Positions 24,316 to 34,419 are shown, counted from the first letter of the stretch. The stretch: DNA of 64,000 nucleotides from Microbacterium testaceum StLB037 (GCF_000202635.1 NC_015125.1:3596001-3660000), one strand, 5' to 3'. Translations and numbers: made by a program. Notes: generated by a model from the sequence alone, not told the origin.

Positions 24316-27300
24316 ATGACCTACCCTCGCCCCTCATCCTTCGGCCCCGCAGCCGGCGCCAGCGCCGCGGAGACGGCATCCGTCGTCCCCAGCCCCCGTT
24401 TCCCGGCCATCGAGCAGGACACGCTCTCGTTCTGGGAGAGCGACGACACCTTCCGCGCCTCGATCGCGAACCGCGAGGGCGCCGAGGAGTGGGTGTTCTA
24501 CGACGGCCCGCCGTTCGCCAACGGCCTGCCGCACTACGGGCACCTGCTCACCGGCTACGCGAAGGACCTCTTCCCGCGCTTCCAGACCATGCGCGGCAAG
24601 AAGGTCGACCGCGTCTTCGGCTGGGACACGCACGGCCTGCCCGCTGAGCTCGAGGCGATGAAGCAGCTCGGGATCACCGAGAAGGACGAGATCGAGCGCA
24701 TGGGGGTCGCGACCTTCAACGCCAAGGCCCGCGAGTCGGTGCTCGAGTACACGCGCGAGTGGCAGGACTACGTCACGCGTCAGGCGCGCTGGGTCGACTT
24801 CGAGCGCGGCTACAAGACGCTCGACACGACCTACATGGAGAGCGTCCTGTGGGCGTTCAAGACGCTCCACGACAAGGGCCTCGCGTACGAGGGCTACCGC
24901 GTGCTGCCGTACTGCTGGCGCGACGAGACGCCCCTGTCGACCCACGAGCTGCGCATGGACGACGACGTCTACAAGATGCGCCAGGACCCCTCCGTCACCG
25001 TGACCTTCCCCCTCGTCGGGGCGAAGGCCGAGGCGATGGGCCTGACCGGCGTGCGGGCGCTCGCGTGGACGACGACGCCGTGGACCCTGCCGACGAACCT
25101 CGCTCTCGCGGTGGGTCCCGGCATCCGGTATGCCGTCATCGAGGGCGGTCCGCACGGGGCCGCCGACGTGCACACCACCCCCGACGGCACGCCCGACGAG
25201 GCTTTCGAGGCGGTCGCGCACCGCTACCTGCTGGCCGAGGATCTGCTGCCGAACTACGCCAAAGACCTCGGATACGAGACCCCGGATGCCGCCCGCCAGG
25301 CCGTGCAGACCACGATCCTGGGCGCGGAGCTCGAGGGCGTCTCGTACGACCGCCTCTTCGACTACTACGCCGACGCCGAGGTCTGGGGCACGCAGGACGC
25401 GTGGAAGATCCTCGTCGACGACTACGTCACCGTGAGCGACGGCACGGGCATCGTGCACCAGGCCCCCGCCTACGGTGAGGACGACAAGCGTCTCGCGGAT
25501 GCCGCGGGCCTGCCGACCATCATCTCGCTCGACGACGGCGGCCGGTTCCTGTCGGCCGTGACCGACGTCGCCGGCGAGCTGTGGATGGAGGCCAACCGGC
25601 CGCTCATCCGCCTGCTGAAGCAGAGCGGGCGTCTCCTGCGCGAGGCCTCGTACGAGCACTCGTACCCGCACTGCTGGCGCTGCCGGAACCCCCTCATCTA
25701 CAAGGCCGTGTCGAGCTGGTTCGTGCGCGTGACCGAGATCAAGGACGACCTCCTGGCGAACAACCAGCAGATCACCTGGGTGCCCGAGAACGTCAAGGAG
25801 GGCCAGTTCGGCAAGTGGCTCGAGGGCGCGCGCGACTGGTCGATCAGCCGCAACCGCTACTGGGGTTCGCCGATCCCGGTGTGGAAGAGCGACAACCCCG
25901 ACTACCCGCGCGTCGACGTCTACGGCTCGCTCGCCGAGATGGAGGCTGATTTCGGCCGCCTGCCGGTGAACGCCGACGGTGAGGTCGACCTGCACCGGCC
26001 CTACATCGACGACCTCACGCGTCCGAACCCCGACGACCCGACGGGGCAGTCGACGATGCGCCGCATCGAAGACGTGCTCGACGTGTGGTTCGACTCGGGC
26101 TCGATGCCGTTCGCTCAGGTGCACTACCCGTTCGAGAACCACGAGTGGTTCGACGAGCACGCCCCCGCCGACTTCATCGTCGAGTACATCGGGCAGACCC
26201 GCGGCTGGTTCTACGTCATGCACGTGCTCTCCACGGCCCTGTTCGACCGCCCGGCGTACACGGGCGTCTCGTGCCACGGCATCGTGCTCGGCAACGACGG
26301 TCAGAAGATGTCGAAGTCGCTGCGCAACTACCCCGACGTGCGCGAGGTGTTCGACCGCGACGGTTCGGATGCCATGCGCTGGTTCCTCATGTCGAGCTCG
26401 GTGCTGCGTGGCGGAAACCTCGTCGTGACCGAGGAGGGCATCCGCTCGGGCGTGCGCGAGTTCCTCCTGCCGCTGTGGAACGCGTGGTACTTCTTCGCGA
26501 CGTACGCCAACGCCTCGGGCTCCGAGGGCTACACCGCCGAGTGGCGCACCGACTCCACCGACGTGCTCGACCGGTACATCCTGGCGCTGACGGGTGACCT
26601 CGTGCGCGACGTCGCCGCCGACCTCGAGGGCCTCGACTCCACGACCGCGGCCGAGCGCCTGCGCGACTTCGCCGAGGTGCTGACGAACTGGTACATCCGC
26701 CGCTCGCGCGACCGCTTCTGGGTGGGCGTGACCGACGACCCGACCAGCCGCGAGGCCTTCGACACGCTCTACACGGTGCTCGAGACGCTGACCCGCGTCG
26801 CCGCCCCGCTGTTGCCGCTCGTGACCGAGCGCGTGTGGCAGGGCCTCACGGGTGGGCGGAGCGTCCACCTGACCGACTGGCCGGACGCCTCGGCGTTCCC
26901 CGCGGCCGCAGATATCCGCACCGCGATGGACACCGTGCGCGACGTCTCGAGCGTCGCGAACGCCCTGCGCAAGCGCGAGGGCAAGCGCGTGCGCCTGCCG
27001 CTCCCGCGCCTGACGGTGGTGACCCCGGATGCCGCGGGCCTGGCGCAGTTCGAGGACCTCGTGCGCGAGGAACTCAACGTCAAGAGCGTTCAGCTGGTCG
27101 AACTGACCCCGCAGTCGTTCGACGAGTTCGGTCTCGCACAGCGGCTGGTCGTCAACGCACGCGCGGCGGGTCCTCGACTGGGCAAGCGCGTGCAGCAGGT
27201 CATCCAGGCCGCGAAGGCCGGTGACTGGACCGAGACCGAGCGCGGCATCGTCGTGCAGACCGCCGACGGCGAGGTCGTCCTCAGCGACGGCGAGGGCACG

Positions 27301-27726
27301 CTCGAGACCGACGCCTCGAGGCTGGCCGAGGGGGAAGCGGTGGCGCTGCTCGTCGCCGCCGACGGATTCCTGCTGCTCGACACCTCGACCACTCCGGAGC
27401 TCGAGGCCGAAGGCCTGGCGCGCGACATGATCCGCGGCATCCAGGACACCCGTAAGGCCGCCGGCTTCGACGTGAGCGACCGCATCTTCCTCTCGCTGAC
27501 CTTCGTCGAGGACGCCGACGCGCAGGCCGTCGCCCAGGCGTTCGACGTCGCGGGCGTGGCATCCGAGACGCTGGCCGAGGCCGTCGTCCTCGCCGGACCC
27601 GAGGGCCGGCTCATCGAGCGCGGTGCCGCCCTGCCCGCCGAATACGAGACGCAGATCACCGCCAAGACCTACGCGAACGTCGGCGCCGTCACGGTGGCCG
27701 TCGCCCGGATCGGAGCCCCCGCATGA
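24316..27726 (+). CDS. ileS: Isoleucyl-tRNA synthetase (long, eukaryote-like type)
   Basis: 1136 residues from ATG 24316, preceded by GGAGAG. Class I motifs are H73-Y-G-H76 and K664-M-S-K-S668. The CP1 editing domain lies between, followed by the anticodon-binding domain and a long C-terminal region with no zinc-finger cysteines at the end. Length and H-Y-G-H place it in the IleS2 group, which in other bacteria tolerates mupirocin better; that is knowledge of the group, not tested here. Expression is controlled by the T-box. The stop overlaps the folC start (ATGA). Confidence 0.97.
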   Translation: MTYPRPSSFGPAAGASAAETASVVPSPRFPAIEQDTLSFWESDDTFRASIANREGAEEWVFYDGPPFANGLPHYGHLLTGYAKDLFPRFQTMRGKKVDRVFGWDTHGLPAELEAMKQLGITEKDEIERMGVATFNAKARESVLEYTREWQDYVTRQARWVDFERGYKTLDTTYMESVLWAFKTLHDKGLAYEGYRVLPYCWRDETPLSTHELRMDDDVYKMRQDPSVTVTFPLVGAKAEAMGLTGVRALAWTTTPWTLPTNLALAVGPGIRYAVIEGGPHGAADVHTTPDGTPDEAFEAVAHRYLLAEDLLPNYAKDLGYETPDAARQAVQTTILGAELEGVSYDRLFDYYADAEVWGTQDAWKILVDDYVTVSDGTGIVHQAPAYGEDDKRLADAAGLPTIISLDDGGRFLSAVTDVAGELWMEANRPLIRLLKQSGRLLREASYEHSYPHCWRCRNPLIYKAVSSWFVRVTEIKDDLLANNQQITWVPENVKEGQFGKWLEGARDWSISRNRYWGSPIPVWKSDNPDYPRVDVYGSLAEMEADFGRLPVNADGEVDLHRPYIDDLTRPNPDDPTGQSTMRRIEDVLDVWFDSGSMPFAQVHYPFENHEWFDEHAPADFIVEYIGQTRGWFYVMHVLSTALFDRPAYTGVSCHGIVLGNDGQKMSKSLRNYPDVREVFDRDGSDAMRWFLMSSSVLRGGNLVVTEEGIRSGVREFLLPLWNAWYFFATYANASGSEGYTAEWRTDSTDVLDRYILALTGDLVRDVAADLEGLDSTTAAERLRDFAEVLTNWYIRRSRDRFWVGVTDDPTSREAFDTLYTVLETLTRVAAPLLPLVTERVWQGLTGGRSVHLTDWPDASAFPAAADIRTAMDTVRDVSSVANALRKREGKRVRLPLPRLTVVTPDAAGLAQFEDLVREELNVKSVQLVELTPQSFDEFGLAQRLVVNARAAGPRLGKRVQQVIQAAKAGDWTETERGIVVQTADGEVVLSDGEGTLETDASRLAEGEAVALLVAADGFLLLDTSTTPELEAEGLARDMIRGIQDTRKAAGFDVSDRIFLSLTFVEDADAQAVAQAFDVAGVASETLAEAVVLAGPEGRLIERGAALPAEYETQITAKTYANVGAVTVAVARIGAPA

Positions 27727-29075
27727 GCGATCGCACCCGGGCCGACGCCGTCTACAGCGCGCTGCTCGAACGGCAGGGGGAGCAGTGGGTGCAGCCGCGC
27801 GTCGAGCGCACGCGCCGCGTGCTCGAACTGCTCGCCGACCCGCAGCGCACGTACCGCGTGATCCACGTCACCGGCACCAACGGCAAGACCTCCACCAGCC
27901 GCATGATCGAGAGCCTGCTGCGCGCCATGGGCCTGCGCACCGGCCTGTTCACCAGCCCGCACCTCGAGCGCTTCACCGAGCGGATCCTCATCGACGGCGA
28001 GCCGGTCTCGGATGCCGCGATCGCCGACGCGTGGGAGGAGATCCAGCCGTTCGTCGACATGGTGGATGCCGAGCTCGCCGCGGCCGGAGATGCTCCGCTG
28101 ACGTTCTTCGAGCTGCTGACGGTGCTCGCCTTCGTGACCGCGGCGGACGCACCCATCGACGTCCTCGTGCTCGAGGTGGGCATGGGCGGGGAGTGGGACT
28201 CGACGAACACCGCGGACGGCGACGTCGCGGTCTTCACCCCGATCGACATCGACCACGTCGACCGCCTCGGCTCGACGATCGCCGAGATCGCGACCGTCAA
28301 AGCCGGCATCATCAAGCCGGGCGCAGCCGTCGTCTCCGCCCCGCAGCCCCCCGAGGCCCTGCGCGCCATCCGCGCGCGCGCCGAGAAGGAGAGCGCCACG
28401 GTCACGGTCGCCGGCGACGGCTTCGCCCTCGAGGCGCAGACCCTCGCCGTGGGGGGACAGCAGGTGAGCATCCGAGGCGTCGCGGGCACCTATCGCGAGG
28501 TCTACCTGCCGCTCTACGGCGCGCACCAGGGAGCCAATGCGACGCTCGCCGTCGCCGCTGTGGAGTCGCTCATCGGCGGGGGGACCCAGCCGCTGGCCGC
28601 CGACGTCGTGGCGGACGGTCTCGGTACCGCGACCTCGCCGGGGCGCCTGCAGCTCATCGGCACCGCCCCGACCGTGCTCGTCGACGCCGCCCACAACCCG
28701 CACGGCGCCCGTGCACTGGTCGCTGCGCTCGACGAGTCGTTCGACATCGACGAGTGGGGTGCCGTCGTCGGCATCCTGGACGGGAAGGATGCGGTCGGCA
28801 TCATGTCGGCACTCGTTCCGGCTGTCGCCCGGGTCTTCGCGACCGCGCCCGACAGCGACCGGGCGACCGACCCCGACACGATCGCCGACGTGGCCGAGGC
28901 CGCCGACCTGCCCGTCACCGTGCACCCCACCCTCGAGGACGCCGCGGACGCCGCGCGGGCGTGGGCCGCGGAGTCGGACCGTCGCGCCGTGATCATCGCG
29001 GGGTCGGTCGTGCTCGCCGGCGAGGCGCTCCGTCTGTCGGAGCTCGAGGACTGGAAGGCCGGGTGGCAGGCGTGA
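27723..29075 (+). CDS. folC: Folylpolyglutamate synthase / dihydrofolate synthase
   Basis: 450 residues, start ATG 27723 overlapping the ileS stop. The Mur-ligase-like ATP loop is G51-T-N-G-K-T-S57, followed by T-S-P-H-L and the folate/metal segment [11 protein letters not shown]. The C-terminal domain contains D-A-A-H-N-P-H-G, typical of FolC. It adds glutamates to folates and may also make dihydrofolate. ileS-folC or valS-folC order is common in bacteria. The next gene's GTG overlaps this stop codon. Confidence 0.95.
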   Translation: MSDRTRADAVYSALLERQGEQWVQPRVERTRRVLELLADPQRTYRVIHVTGTNGKTSTSRMIESLLRAMGLRTGLFTSPHLERFTERILIDGEPVSDAAIADAWEEIQPFVDMVDAELAAAGDAPLTFFELLTVLAFVTAADAPIDVLVLEVGMGGEWDSTNTADGDVAVFTPIDIDHVDRLGSTIAEIATVKAGIIKPGAAVVSAPQPPEALRAIRARAEKESATVTVAGDGFALEAQTLAVGGQQVSIRGVAGTYREVYLPLYGAHQGANATLAVAAVESLIGGGTQPLAADVVADGLGTATSPGRLQLIGTAPTVLVDAAHNPHGARALVAALDESFDIDEWGAVVGILDGKDAVGIMSALVPAVARVFATAPDSDRATDPDTIADVAEAADLPVTVHPTLEDAADAARAWAAESDRRAVIIAGSVVLAGEALRLSELEDWKAGWQA

Positions 29076-29476
29076 GCCCGCGCGAGCCCCGGGTGCGGCG
29101 TCAGCGGGGAGCCCTCGAATCGCTGGGCGCCGTCGTGCTCGGTTTCGAGTCGATCATCGTCTTCCTCGGCGGTCTCGTCGTGTACGGACTCAAGGTGCTG
29201 CCCTTCGGCATCGAGCCGTGGTGGGGGATCGTCGGCGGCGTCGTGATGGCCCTCGCGATGGTCGCCGTCGCGGGCATGCTGCAGCGCCGCGGGGCCGTGT
29301 GGGCCGGCTGGGGGCTGCAGGTCCTGCTGCTCCTCGGCGGGTTCCTCGTTCCGGCCCTTTCGGTGGTCGCCCTCATTTTCGGCGGCATGTGGGCGTATGC
29401 GACGATCAAGGGAGCGGCGCTCGACCGGCAGAACGCCCGACGTGCCGCTTCCCCCGACCTCTCGAACGGAGAATGA
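29072..29476 (+). CDS. DUF4233 membrane protein
   Basis: 134 residues from GTG 29072, overlapping the folC stop. Four hydrophobic segments are visible. The N-terminal Q-R-G-A-L-E-S-L-G-A-V-V-L-G-F-E-S-I-I-V-F segment is characteristic of the actinobacterial DUF4233 family, nearly always found between folC and ndk. Function is unknown; conserved linkage suggests a link to folate or nucleotide metabolism, but that is inference. Confidence 0.85.
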   Translation: MSPREPRVRRQRGALESLGAVVLGFESIIVFLGGLVVYGLKVLPFGIEPWWGIVGGVVMALAMVAVAGMLQRRGAVWAGWGLQVLLLLGGFLVPALSVVALIFGGMWAYATIKGAALDRQNARRAASPDLSNGE

Positions 29477-29479
29477 CCC

Positions 29480-29896
29480 ATGGCTACCGAAGAGACCCTC
29501 GTCCTGGTCAAGCCCGACGGCGTCGCCCGCGGCCTGACGGGCGCGATCCTCGCCCGTATCGAGGCGAAGGGCTACGCCCTCGTCGACATCCGCCTCGTCG
29601 AGCCCGACCGCGAGACCCTCGCCCAGCACTACGCCGAGCACGAGGGAAAGCCGTTCTACGAGCCGCTCCTCGAGTTCATGATGTCGGGCCCCTCGGTCGC
29701 GATCCGCCTCGCGGGCAACCGTGTCATCGAGGGCTTCCGCTCGCTCGCCGGCACCACCGATCCCACCACCGCCGCCCCCGGCACGATCCGGGGCGACTTC
29801 GGTCGCGACTGGGGCCTCAAGGTCCAGCAGAACCTCGTCCACGGCAGCGACAGCGTCGAGTCCGCGGAGCGCGAGCTCGCGATCTGGTTCGCCTGA
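29480..29896 (+). CDS. ndk: Nucleoside diphosphate kinase
   Basis: 138 residues with start ATG 29480, 3 nt after the previous stop and preceded by CGGAGAATG. The family signature is N-L-V-H121-G-S-D-S, with H121 the phosphorylated residue. K11-P-D-G and the R-x-x-x-G-x-T phosphate-binding segment are also present. It balances NTP and dNTP pools using ATP. The usual G-R-N-x-x-H is replaced by V-Q-Q-N-L-V-H, a small deviation that keeps the catalytic histidine. The operon ends at the hairpin that follows. Confidence 0.97.
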   Translation: MATEETLVLVKPDGVARGLTGAILARIEAKGYALVDIRLVEPDRETLAQHYAEHEGKPFYEPLLEFMMSGPSVAIRLAGNRVIEGFRSLAGTTDPTTAAPGTIRGDFGRDWGLKVQQNLVHGSDSVESAERELAIWFA

Positions 29897-29910
29897 TCCC
29901 GGATGCCGGA

Positions 29911-29940
29911 ATGGCCGCCGCCCCTCGGGGTGGCGGCCAT
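29911..29940 (+). terminator. Terminator after ndk
   Basis: Near-perfect 13-bp stem ATGGCCGCC-G-CCC / GGG-T-GGCGGCCAT (one G-T wobble) with a 4-nt loop, 14 nt after the ndk stop. Confidence 0.8.
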
Positions 29941-29951
29941 CGTCGTGTGAC

Positions 29952-29976
29952 GGTCCCTTCGACGAGCTCAGGGACC
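29952..29976. repeat. REP-like palindrome after ndk
   Basis: GGTCCC...GGGACC bracketing TTCGACGAGCTCA, the reverse orientation of the repeat also found in the ileS leader. Confidence 0.75.
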
Positions 29977-30083
29977 TCCGCCTCCGGCGGCTGACGCCTC
30001 CGCCCCAGGTGGCTGAAACCTCCGCCCGAGGTGGCTGAAGCCTCCGCCCGAGGTGGCTGAAGCCTCCGCCCGAGGTGGCTGAG
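29975..30083 (+). repeat. Tandem array of about five 22-bp units
   Basis: Unit CCTCCGCCCGAGGTGGCTGA(AG). Units start at 29975 (degenerate), 29997, 30019, 30041 and 30063 (last truncated). The array runs from the REP-like palindrome on the left into a half REP (CTGAGCCTGTCGA, 30079-30091) on the right. There are no spacers, so it is a minisatellite, not CRISPR. Confidence 0.85.
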
Positions 30084-30112
30084 CCTGTCGACGCCCCGGC
30101 ACCGAGACGCGG

Positions 30113-30343
30113 TCAGGTCCGCGCGACCCCGGCCCGACGACCCGCGAACAGCCACGAGACCGGCCCGAGCACGGGAACGACGAGGATCACCAGAGCCCAG
30201 ATCAGCACAACCGTCGACGACAGCCGGCGCGCACTCCGGGAGAGGCTCACGATGCCCCACACCGCGAGACCCAAGGCGACGACGGCCAGGCCCGACCAGA
30301 CGAGGTCGTACGCGGCGGGCATCAGCGGGTTCACGGCATCCAT
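30113..30343 (-). CDS. PLDc_N-domain small membrane protein
   Basis: 76 residues, two hydrophobic segments (about residues 11-34 and 44-66) separated by a basic loop, ending W-L-F-A-G-R-R. This is the phospholipase D-nuclease N-terminal (PLDc_N) domain as a stand-alone protein, a common small actinobacterial membrane protein of unknown role. The typical P-V-L-G-P-V-S-W segment is present. The start ATG 30343 is 6 nt from a TAGCTT box, so the mRNA is probably leaderless. Confidence 0.8.
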   Translation of the reverse strand: MDAVNPLMPAAYDLVWSGLAVVALGLAVWGIVSLSRSARRLSSTVVLIWALVILVVPVLGPVSWLFAGRRAGVART

Positions 30344-30349
30344 CCCTCG

Positions 30350-30355
30350 AAGCTA
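30350..30355 (-). promoter_or_regulatory. Leaderless-type -10 box of the PLDc_N gene
   Basis: TAGCTT on the minus strand, 6 nt before ATG 30343. Confidence 0.5.
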
Positions 30356-30381
30356 GAGCACGGAAGACCCCACCCGCCAGG

Positions 30382-30978
30382 TCAGATCTGGGCGAGCACG
30401 TTCAGACGCGACTGCGCGATCACCGCGATGACGACGAACGCCGCGAGCGTCATGAGCGGGACCCACGGCATCAGACGCTCGGCGATGTGCCGGACGCGCG
30501 GAGCCGGGATCACTCCCTCGCGGAGCACGTGCAGCGTGACCACGAAGAACGAGGGGATCACGACCGACCAGGTCACCATGCACCACGGGCAGAGGGTCGC
30601 GAGCACGAAGATGCTCTGCGAGATGAGCCAGATCACGAACGTCAGGGCGAACGCGAACCCGAGCCAGAAGAGCACCCAGAACCAGCGGGCGAACCGCGCT
30701 CCGGCCAGCAGGGCCATGCCGACGACGATGGGCGCCGCCCACGCCGTCAGCCCGATGATCGGGTTCGGAAAGCCGAACACGCTGCCCTGGGGCGACTGGA
30801 GGTTCGCCGAGCACTGCACGAGGACGCTGAAGTCACAGGATGCCGCCGTCCCGGGGTTCTGCAACTGGGCGAAGCGCTCCATCGTCAGGGAGAAGGCCGC
30901 CCACCAGCCGACGACGCCGGCGAGGACCAACCAGATCGCGACGACGACGGGGCGGCGCGGGGTGACGGTGTCGCTCAT
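30382..30978 (-). CDS. Vitamin K epoxide reductase (VKOR) family membrane protein
   Basis: 198 residues with about five membrane helices. The four VKOR cysteines are present: the loop pair C48 and C56, and the active-site C130-P-W-C133 in a helix. In actinobacteria VKOR homologues reoxidise DsbA-like proteins using menaquinone and so drive disulfide formation in exported proteins. No fused thioredoxin domain is present. No partner DsbA gene lies nearby. The open frame and start ATG 30978 are clear; no strong ribosome binding site was noted. Confidence 0.93.
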   Translation of the reverse strand: MSDTVTPRRPVVVAIWLVLAGVVGWWAAFSLTMERFAQLQNPGTAASCDFSVLVQCSANLQSPQGSVFGFPNPIIGLTAWAAPIVVGMALLAGARFARWFWVLFWLGFAFALTFVIWLISQSIFVLATLCPWCMVTWSVVIPSFFVVTLHVLREGVIPAPRVRHIAERLMPWVPLMTLAAFVVIAVIAQSRLNVLAQI

Positions 30979-31068
30979 GGCTCGATTCTGTCACTGCGGA
31001 CTTCGCTGTCCGCTGAGGATTGCTCGGTGTCGAGGAGCGCGATGCGGTGGATTCCGGACGGACCGTGC

Positions 31069-31074
31069 GATAAT
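31069..31074 (+). promoter_or_regulatory. -10 box of rne
   Basis: TGCGATAAT forms an extended -10 (GATAAT). It predicts a transcript start near 31081 and a leader of about 180 nt before rne, with no other gene inside. Confidence 0.5.
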
Positions 31075-31261
31075 GATGTTTCGATGTACCGCGGCCGCGC
31101 CGCAGGAGCATCACCAGAAGACTTCGGGCGATGACCGCCCTTCGCAGCATGTGCCTCCGGCCAGCTGCAGACCGAGTGAGTTCGCGGCCCCGCCGGGTGC
31201 GGCGCCGCACGAGATTTCGCCGGGCGACGCGCGGTGTCGCCCCGCTAGGGAGCACGCCAAA

Positions 31262-33877
31262 ATGGCAGACGCACGCGACGAACAGACCCCCACCGAGCAG
31301 ACGGCGCCCGACACAGCGGTCGAGCAGGCCGACGGCACGGCCTCCACGCCGGACGCTGCGGACGACACCGCGACGGTGGAGGCTTCGGCGTCCGAGGCCC
31401 CGTCCTCCGACGCGGGGACGATCGAGGCCCTCTCCGCAGACGCGCCGAGCGTCGACGAGGAAGAGGGCGCGGTCCAGGATGCCGAGAGCGCTGCCGCGCT
31501 CGACACGGCCACCCCCGCGGTCCTCGACGAGTCCGCCCCCGCCACGGGCCCGGAGGCCGCTGCGCTCGAGGCTGACGTCGCCGCCCCGGGGCTCGAAGGT
31601 ACGGCGACGGAAGCCGCCGCGGCGGATGGCACCCCGGCCGCCGCCGCGTCCGAGACTCCGGAGCCGGAGAAAGCCGCCGAGGGCATGGAGCCCACGACGC
31701 CGCAGAAGCGCGAGCGCCCGACCGCGGTCTCGCTGGGCCTGCTGCCCGAGGTGTTCGTGTCGGCCGTGTCGACGCAGCTTCACTTCTACGCGCCCGAGCC
31801 GCTCCCCGCGGCTCTGCGCGACGATTCCGAGGACCGCGGTTTCCGCGACGAGCGCGATGACGATGCTCCCACCGAGCGCACCTCGGCCAACGCGCGTCGG
31901 CGCAACCGTCGCCGCGGGGGAGCAGCCGCCGGCAACGACGACCAGGACGACGCACCCGTCGCGGCCCCGCCGCGCCAGCGCACGGTCGAGGTCGTCACCG
32001 AGCCGCAGCGCATCAAGGGGTCCACGCGCCTCGAGGCCAAGAAGCAGCGTCGCCGCGACGGTCGCGAGGCCGGCCGCCGCCGTCCCGTCGTCACGGAGGC
32101 CGAGTTCCTCGCGCGCCGCGAGGCCGTCGACCGCGTCATGGTCGTGCGCTCGAAGGCCGGGCGCATCCAGATCGCCGTCCTCGAAGACAACGTGCTCGTC
32201 GAGCACTACGTCGCCCGCAACCAGGACGCGTCGCTGATCGGCAACGTGTACCTCGGTCGCGTGCAGAACGTGCTGCCGAGCATGGAGGCCGCCTTCGTCG
32301 ACATCGGCCGCGGCCGAAACGCCGTGCTCTACTCGGGCGAGGTCGACTGGGACGGCATCGACACCGGCAACCAGCCGCGTCGTATCGAGCTCGCCCTGAA
32401 GTCGGGCGACCGTGTGCTCGTGCAGGTCACCAAGGACCCCGTGGGCCACAAGGGGGCACGCCTGACGAGCCAGATCTCGCTCCCGGGCCGCTACCTCGTC
32501 TACGTGCCCAACGGCACGATGAACGGCATCTCGCGCAAGCTCCCCGACACGGAGCGCGCGCGCCTGAAGAAGATCCTCAAGGAGGTCCTCCCCGAGTCGT
32601 CGGGCGTCATCGTGCGTACGGCCGCGGAGGGCGCGACCGAGGACCAGCTGACGCGCGACGTGCAGCGCCTCACCTCCCAGTGGGAGCACGTCAGCACGCA
32701 GCTGAAGACGATCCAGGCCCCCGCGTTGCTGCACTCCGAGCCCGACCTGCTCGTGAAGATCGTCCGCGACGTCTTCAACGAGGACTTCACGCGCATGCTC
32801 ATCCAGGGCGACGAGGCGCTGCAGACGATCTCGAACTACCTCGCCGGCGTCGCCCCCGACCTCCTCGAGCGCGTCGAGAAGTACGAGGGCGATCAGGATC
32901 CGTTCGACGCGTTCCGTGTCACCGAGCAGATCGAGAAGGCGCTCGACCGCAAGGTGTGGCTGCCCTCCGGCGGTTCGCTCGTCATCGACCGCACCGAGGC
33001 CATGACCGTCGTCGACGTCAACACGGGCAAGTTCGTCGGCTCGGGCGGAAACCTCGAAGAGACCGTCACGAAGAACAACCTCGAGGCGGCCGAAGAGATC
33101 GTGCGCCAGCTGCGGCTGCGCGACATCGGCGGCATCATCGTCGTCGACTTCATCGACATGGTTCTCGAGTCCAACCGCGACCTCGTGCTGCGCCGTCTCA
33201 TCGAGTGCCTCAGCCGCGACCGGACGAAGCACCAGGTCGCCGAGGTCACCTCGCTCGGCCTCGTGCAGATGACGCGCAAGAAGCTCGGCCTCGGCCTTCT
33301 CGAGACCTTCAGCGAGGCCTGCGAGGTCTGCGCCGGTCGAGGTGTCGTCGTACACCACGACCCGGTCGTGCGTCACCGCACCGGCACCAACGGCAACGGC
33401 GGCGGCAGCAACGGGTCCAGCAACCGGCGCACGCGCGGCGGCAACGGAAACGGCAACGGCGGATCCTCGTCCGCCGGCAACGGCAACGCCCCGGGCAACG
33501 GCGGCTCCACCGGCAACGGGGGAGCGGCGGCGGCCGGCGGCACGCATGTGATCACCGAGGGCGTGAAGTCCGCGCTCGCGCAGATCGCGGCATCCACGAT
33601 CCACCCCTCCGTCGAGGACCCGGCGATCGTCGAAGCGGCCGTGGTCGCCTCGGTCGAGGCGGTTCTGGATGCCAAGGCCGAGACGCCCGCGCGCGAGAAG
33701 CGCCCGCGCAAGAAGCGTGAGCCGAAGGCACCGCGCACAGAGAAGGACGCGCTGCTGGAGTCCGTGCTGGAGGCCCTCCCGGAGCCGAAGGCTCCCGGTC
33801 AGGGCCGGTCGCGTCGTCGCGTGACCACCGCCGCCCTCACGGGCACCCCGGTCGACGCCCAGCCGACCGCGGAGTAA
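31262..33877 (+). CDS. rne: Ribonuclease E/G family endoribonuclease
   Basis: 871 residues from ATG 31262 (AGGGAG about 10 nt upstream). Residues 1 to about 280 are an acidic, Ala-rich disordered extension ending in a basic patch. An S1 domain (I-G-N-V-Y-L-G-R-V-Q-N-V-L) and the catalytic DNase-like fold follow, with D-V-N-T-G-K-F and V-D-F-I-D-M carrying the magnesium aspartates. The zinc-link is C-E-V-C-A-G-R-G. The C-terminus is a long Gly/Asn/Ser-rich stretch, then Lys/Arg-rich. It processes rRNA and decays mRNA. The actinobacterial form has both terminal extensions, which act as scaffolds. Confidence 0.95.
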   Translation: MADARDEQTPTEQTAPDTAVEQADGTASTPDAADDTATVEASASEAPSSDAGTIEALSADAPSVDEEEGAVQDAESAAALDTATPAVLDESAPATGPEAAALEADVAAPGLEGTATEAAAADGTPAAAASETPEPEKAAEGMEPTTPQKRERPTAVSLGLLPEVFVSAVSTQLHFYAPEPLPAALRDDSEDRGFRDERDDDAPTERTSANARRRNRRRGGAAAGNDDQDDAPVAAPPRQRTVEVVTEPQRIKGSTRLEAKKQRRRDGREAGRRRPVVTEAEFLARREAVDRVMVVRSKAGRIQIAVLEDNVLVEHYVARNQDASLIGNVYLGRVQNVLPSMEAAFVDIGRGRNAVLYSGEVDWDGIDTGNQPRRIELALKSGDRVLVQVTKDPVGHKGARLTSQISLPGRYLVYVPNGTMNGISRKLPDTERARLKKILKEVLPESSGVIVRTAAEGATEDQLTRDVQRLTSQWEHVSTQLKTIQAPALLHSEPDLLVKIVRDVFNEDFTRMLIQGDEALQTISNYLAGVAPDLLERVEKYEGDQDPFDAFRVTEQIEKALDRKVWLPSGGSLVIDRTEAMTVVDVNTGKFVGSGGNLEETVTKNNLEAAEEIVRQLRLRDIGGIIVVDFIDMVLESNRDLVLRRLIECLSRDRTKHQVAEVTSLGLVQMTRKKLGLGLLETFSEACEVCAGRGVVVHHDPVVRHRTGTNGNGGGSNGSSNRRTRGGNGNGNGGSSSAGNGNAPGNGGSTGNGGAAAAGGTHVITEGVKSALAQIAASTIHPSVEDPAIVEAAVVASVEAVLDAKAETPAREKRPRKKREPKAPRTEKDALLESVLEALPEPKAPGQGRSRRRVTTAALTGTPVDAQPTAE

Positions 33878-33890
33878 TCGCTTTCACCCG

Positions 33891-33933
33891 TGAGGGGTCA
33901 CGTCTCGTCGGACACGACGGACGTGGCCCCTCA
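33891..33933. terminator. Bidirectional terminator between rne and DUF4031 gene
   Basis: 14-bp outer stem TGAGGGGTCACGTC (33891-33904) with 33920-33933, plus an inner CGTCG/CGACG stem. The right arm includes the DUF4031 stop codon. It lies between convergent genes. Confidence 0.8.
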
Positions 33934-34206
33934 TGCGCGTTCGCGGCGCTCTCGCGCCGTGATGCGCAACCCGGAGGCACGCAGGCGACGAACGAGCTCG
34001 CGCCCGCCCACGTGCTCGGCACCGGCGGCGACGAGGTCGGCGTGCCGCTCGTCGGGGACGTCGTAGTGGTCCAGATCGAACGCGCGGGCGGGGATTCCCG
34101 CGGCGGACGCGAAGGCGTGCAGCTCGGCGAGGTCGCTGTCGCTCACGAGGTGCGCCCACAGCCGTCCGTGCGCGGGCCACTGCGGGTCGTCGATCAGGAT
34201 CGCCAT
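33931..34206 (-). CDS. DUF4031 protein
   Basis: 91 residues. The sequence has the DUF4031 hallmarks: I-D-D-P-Q-W-P-A-H-G-R-L-W-A-H-L-V-S-D near the N-terminus and F-D-L-D-H-Y-D-V-P-D-E-R in the middle. The family is short, soluble and of unknown function, widespread in actinobacteria. It is convergent with rne and divergent from rplU. It shares the intergenic hairpin at 33891-33933 with rne. Confidence 0.85.
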   Translation of the reverse strand: MAILIDDPQWPAHGRLWAHLVSDSDLAELHAFASAAGIPARAFDLDHYDVPDERHADLVAAGAEHVGGRELVRRLRASGLRITARERRERA

Positions 34207-34243
34207 TCCGTGATCCTACGGTCGACACGCGGGGCGGATGCTT

Positions 34244-34272
34244 TTGCCGGATGCCGAGACGTGAGCTAAACT
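34244..34272 (+). promoter_or_regulatory. Promoter of the rplU operon
   Basis: TTGCCG (34244-34249) and TAAACT (34267-34272) with an ideal 17-nt spacer. It predicts a start near 34279 and a leader of about 140 nt before rplU. Confidence 0.7.
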
Positions 34273-34419
34273 CGACCCTTGGTGCGTCGTGTCCGCCCTT
34301 ACCGGCGCGTGACCCCGCGAGCTGTCGCTTGCCGGATCGCACCGAGATTTGGGTCGAGAGACCCTCTCGACGTCATCAGACAACCGGAGCCTCGAGCTCC
34401 CGAACGAAACAGGTGTGAA

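Noticed and set aside
24334..26868. 844-codon open frame antisense to ileS
   Set aside because: Shadow of the ileS codon pattern; no ribosome binding site or recognisable domain.
29975..30083. Possible CRISPR array
   Set aside because: Units are contiguous with no spacers and no cas genes are present; it is a tandem minisatellite.
30833..33604. 923-codon open frame antisense to rne
   Set aside because: Shadow frame; overlaps the VKOR gene start and lacks protein-like composition.
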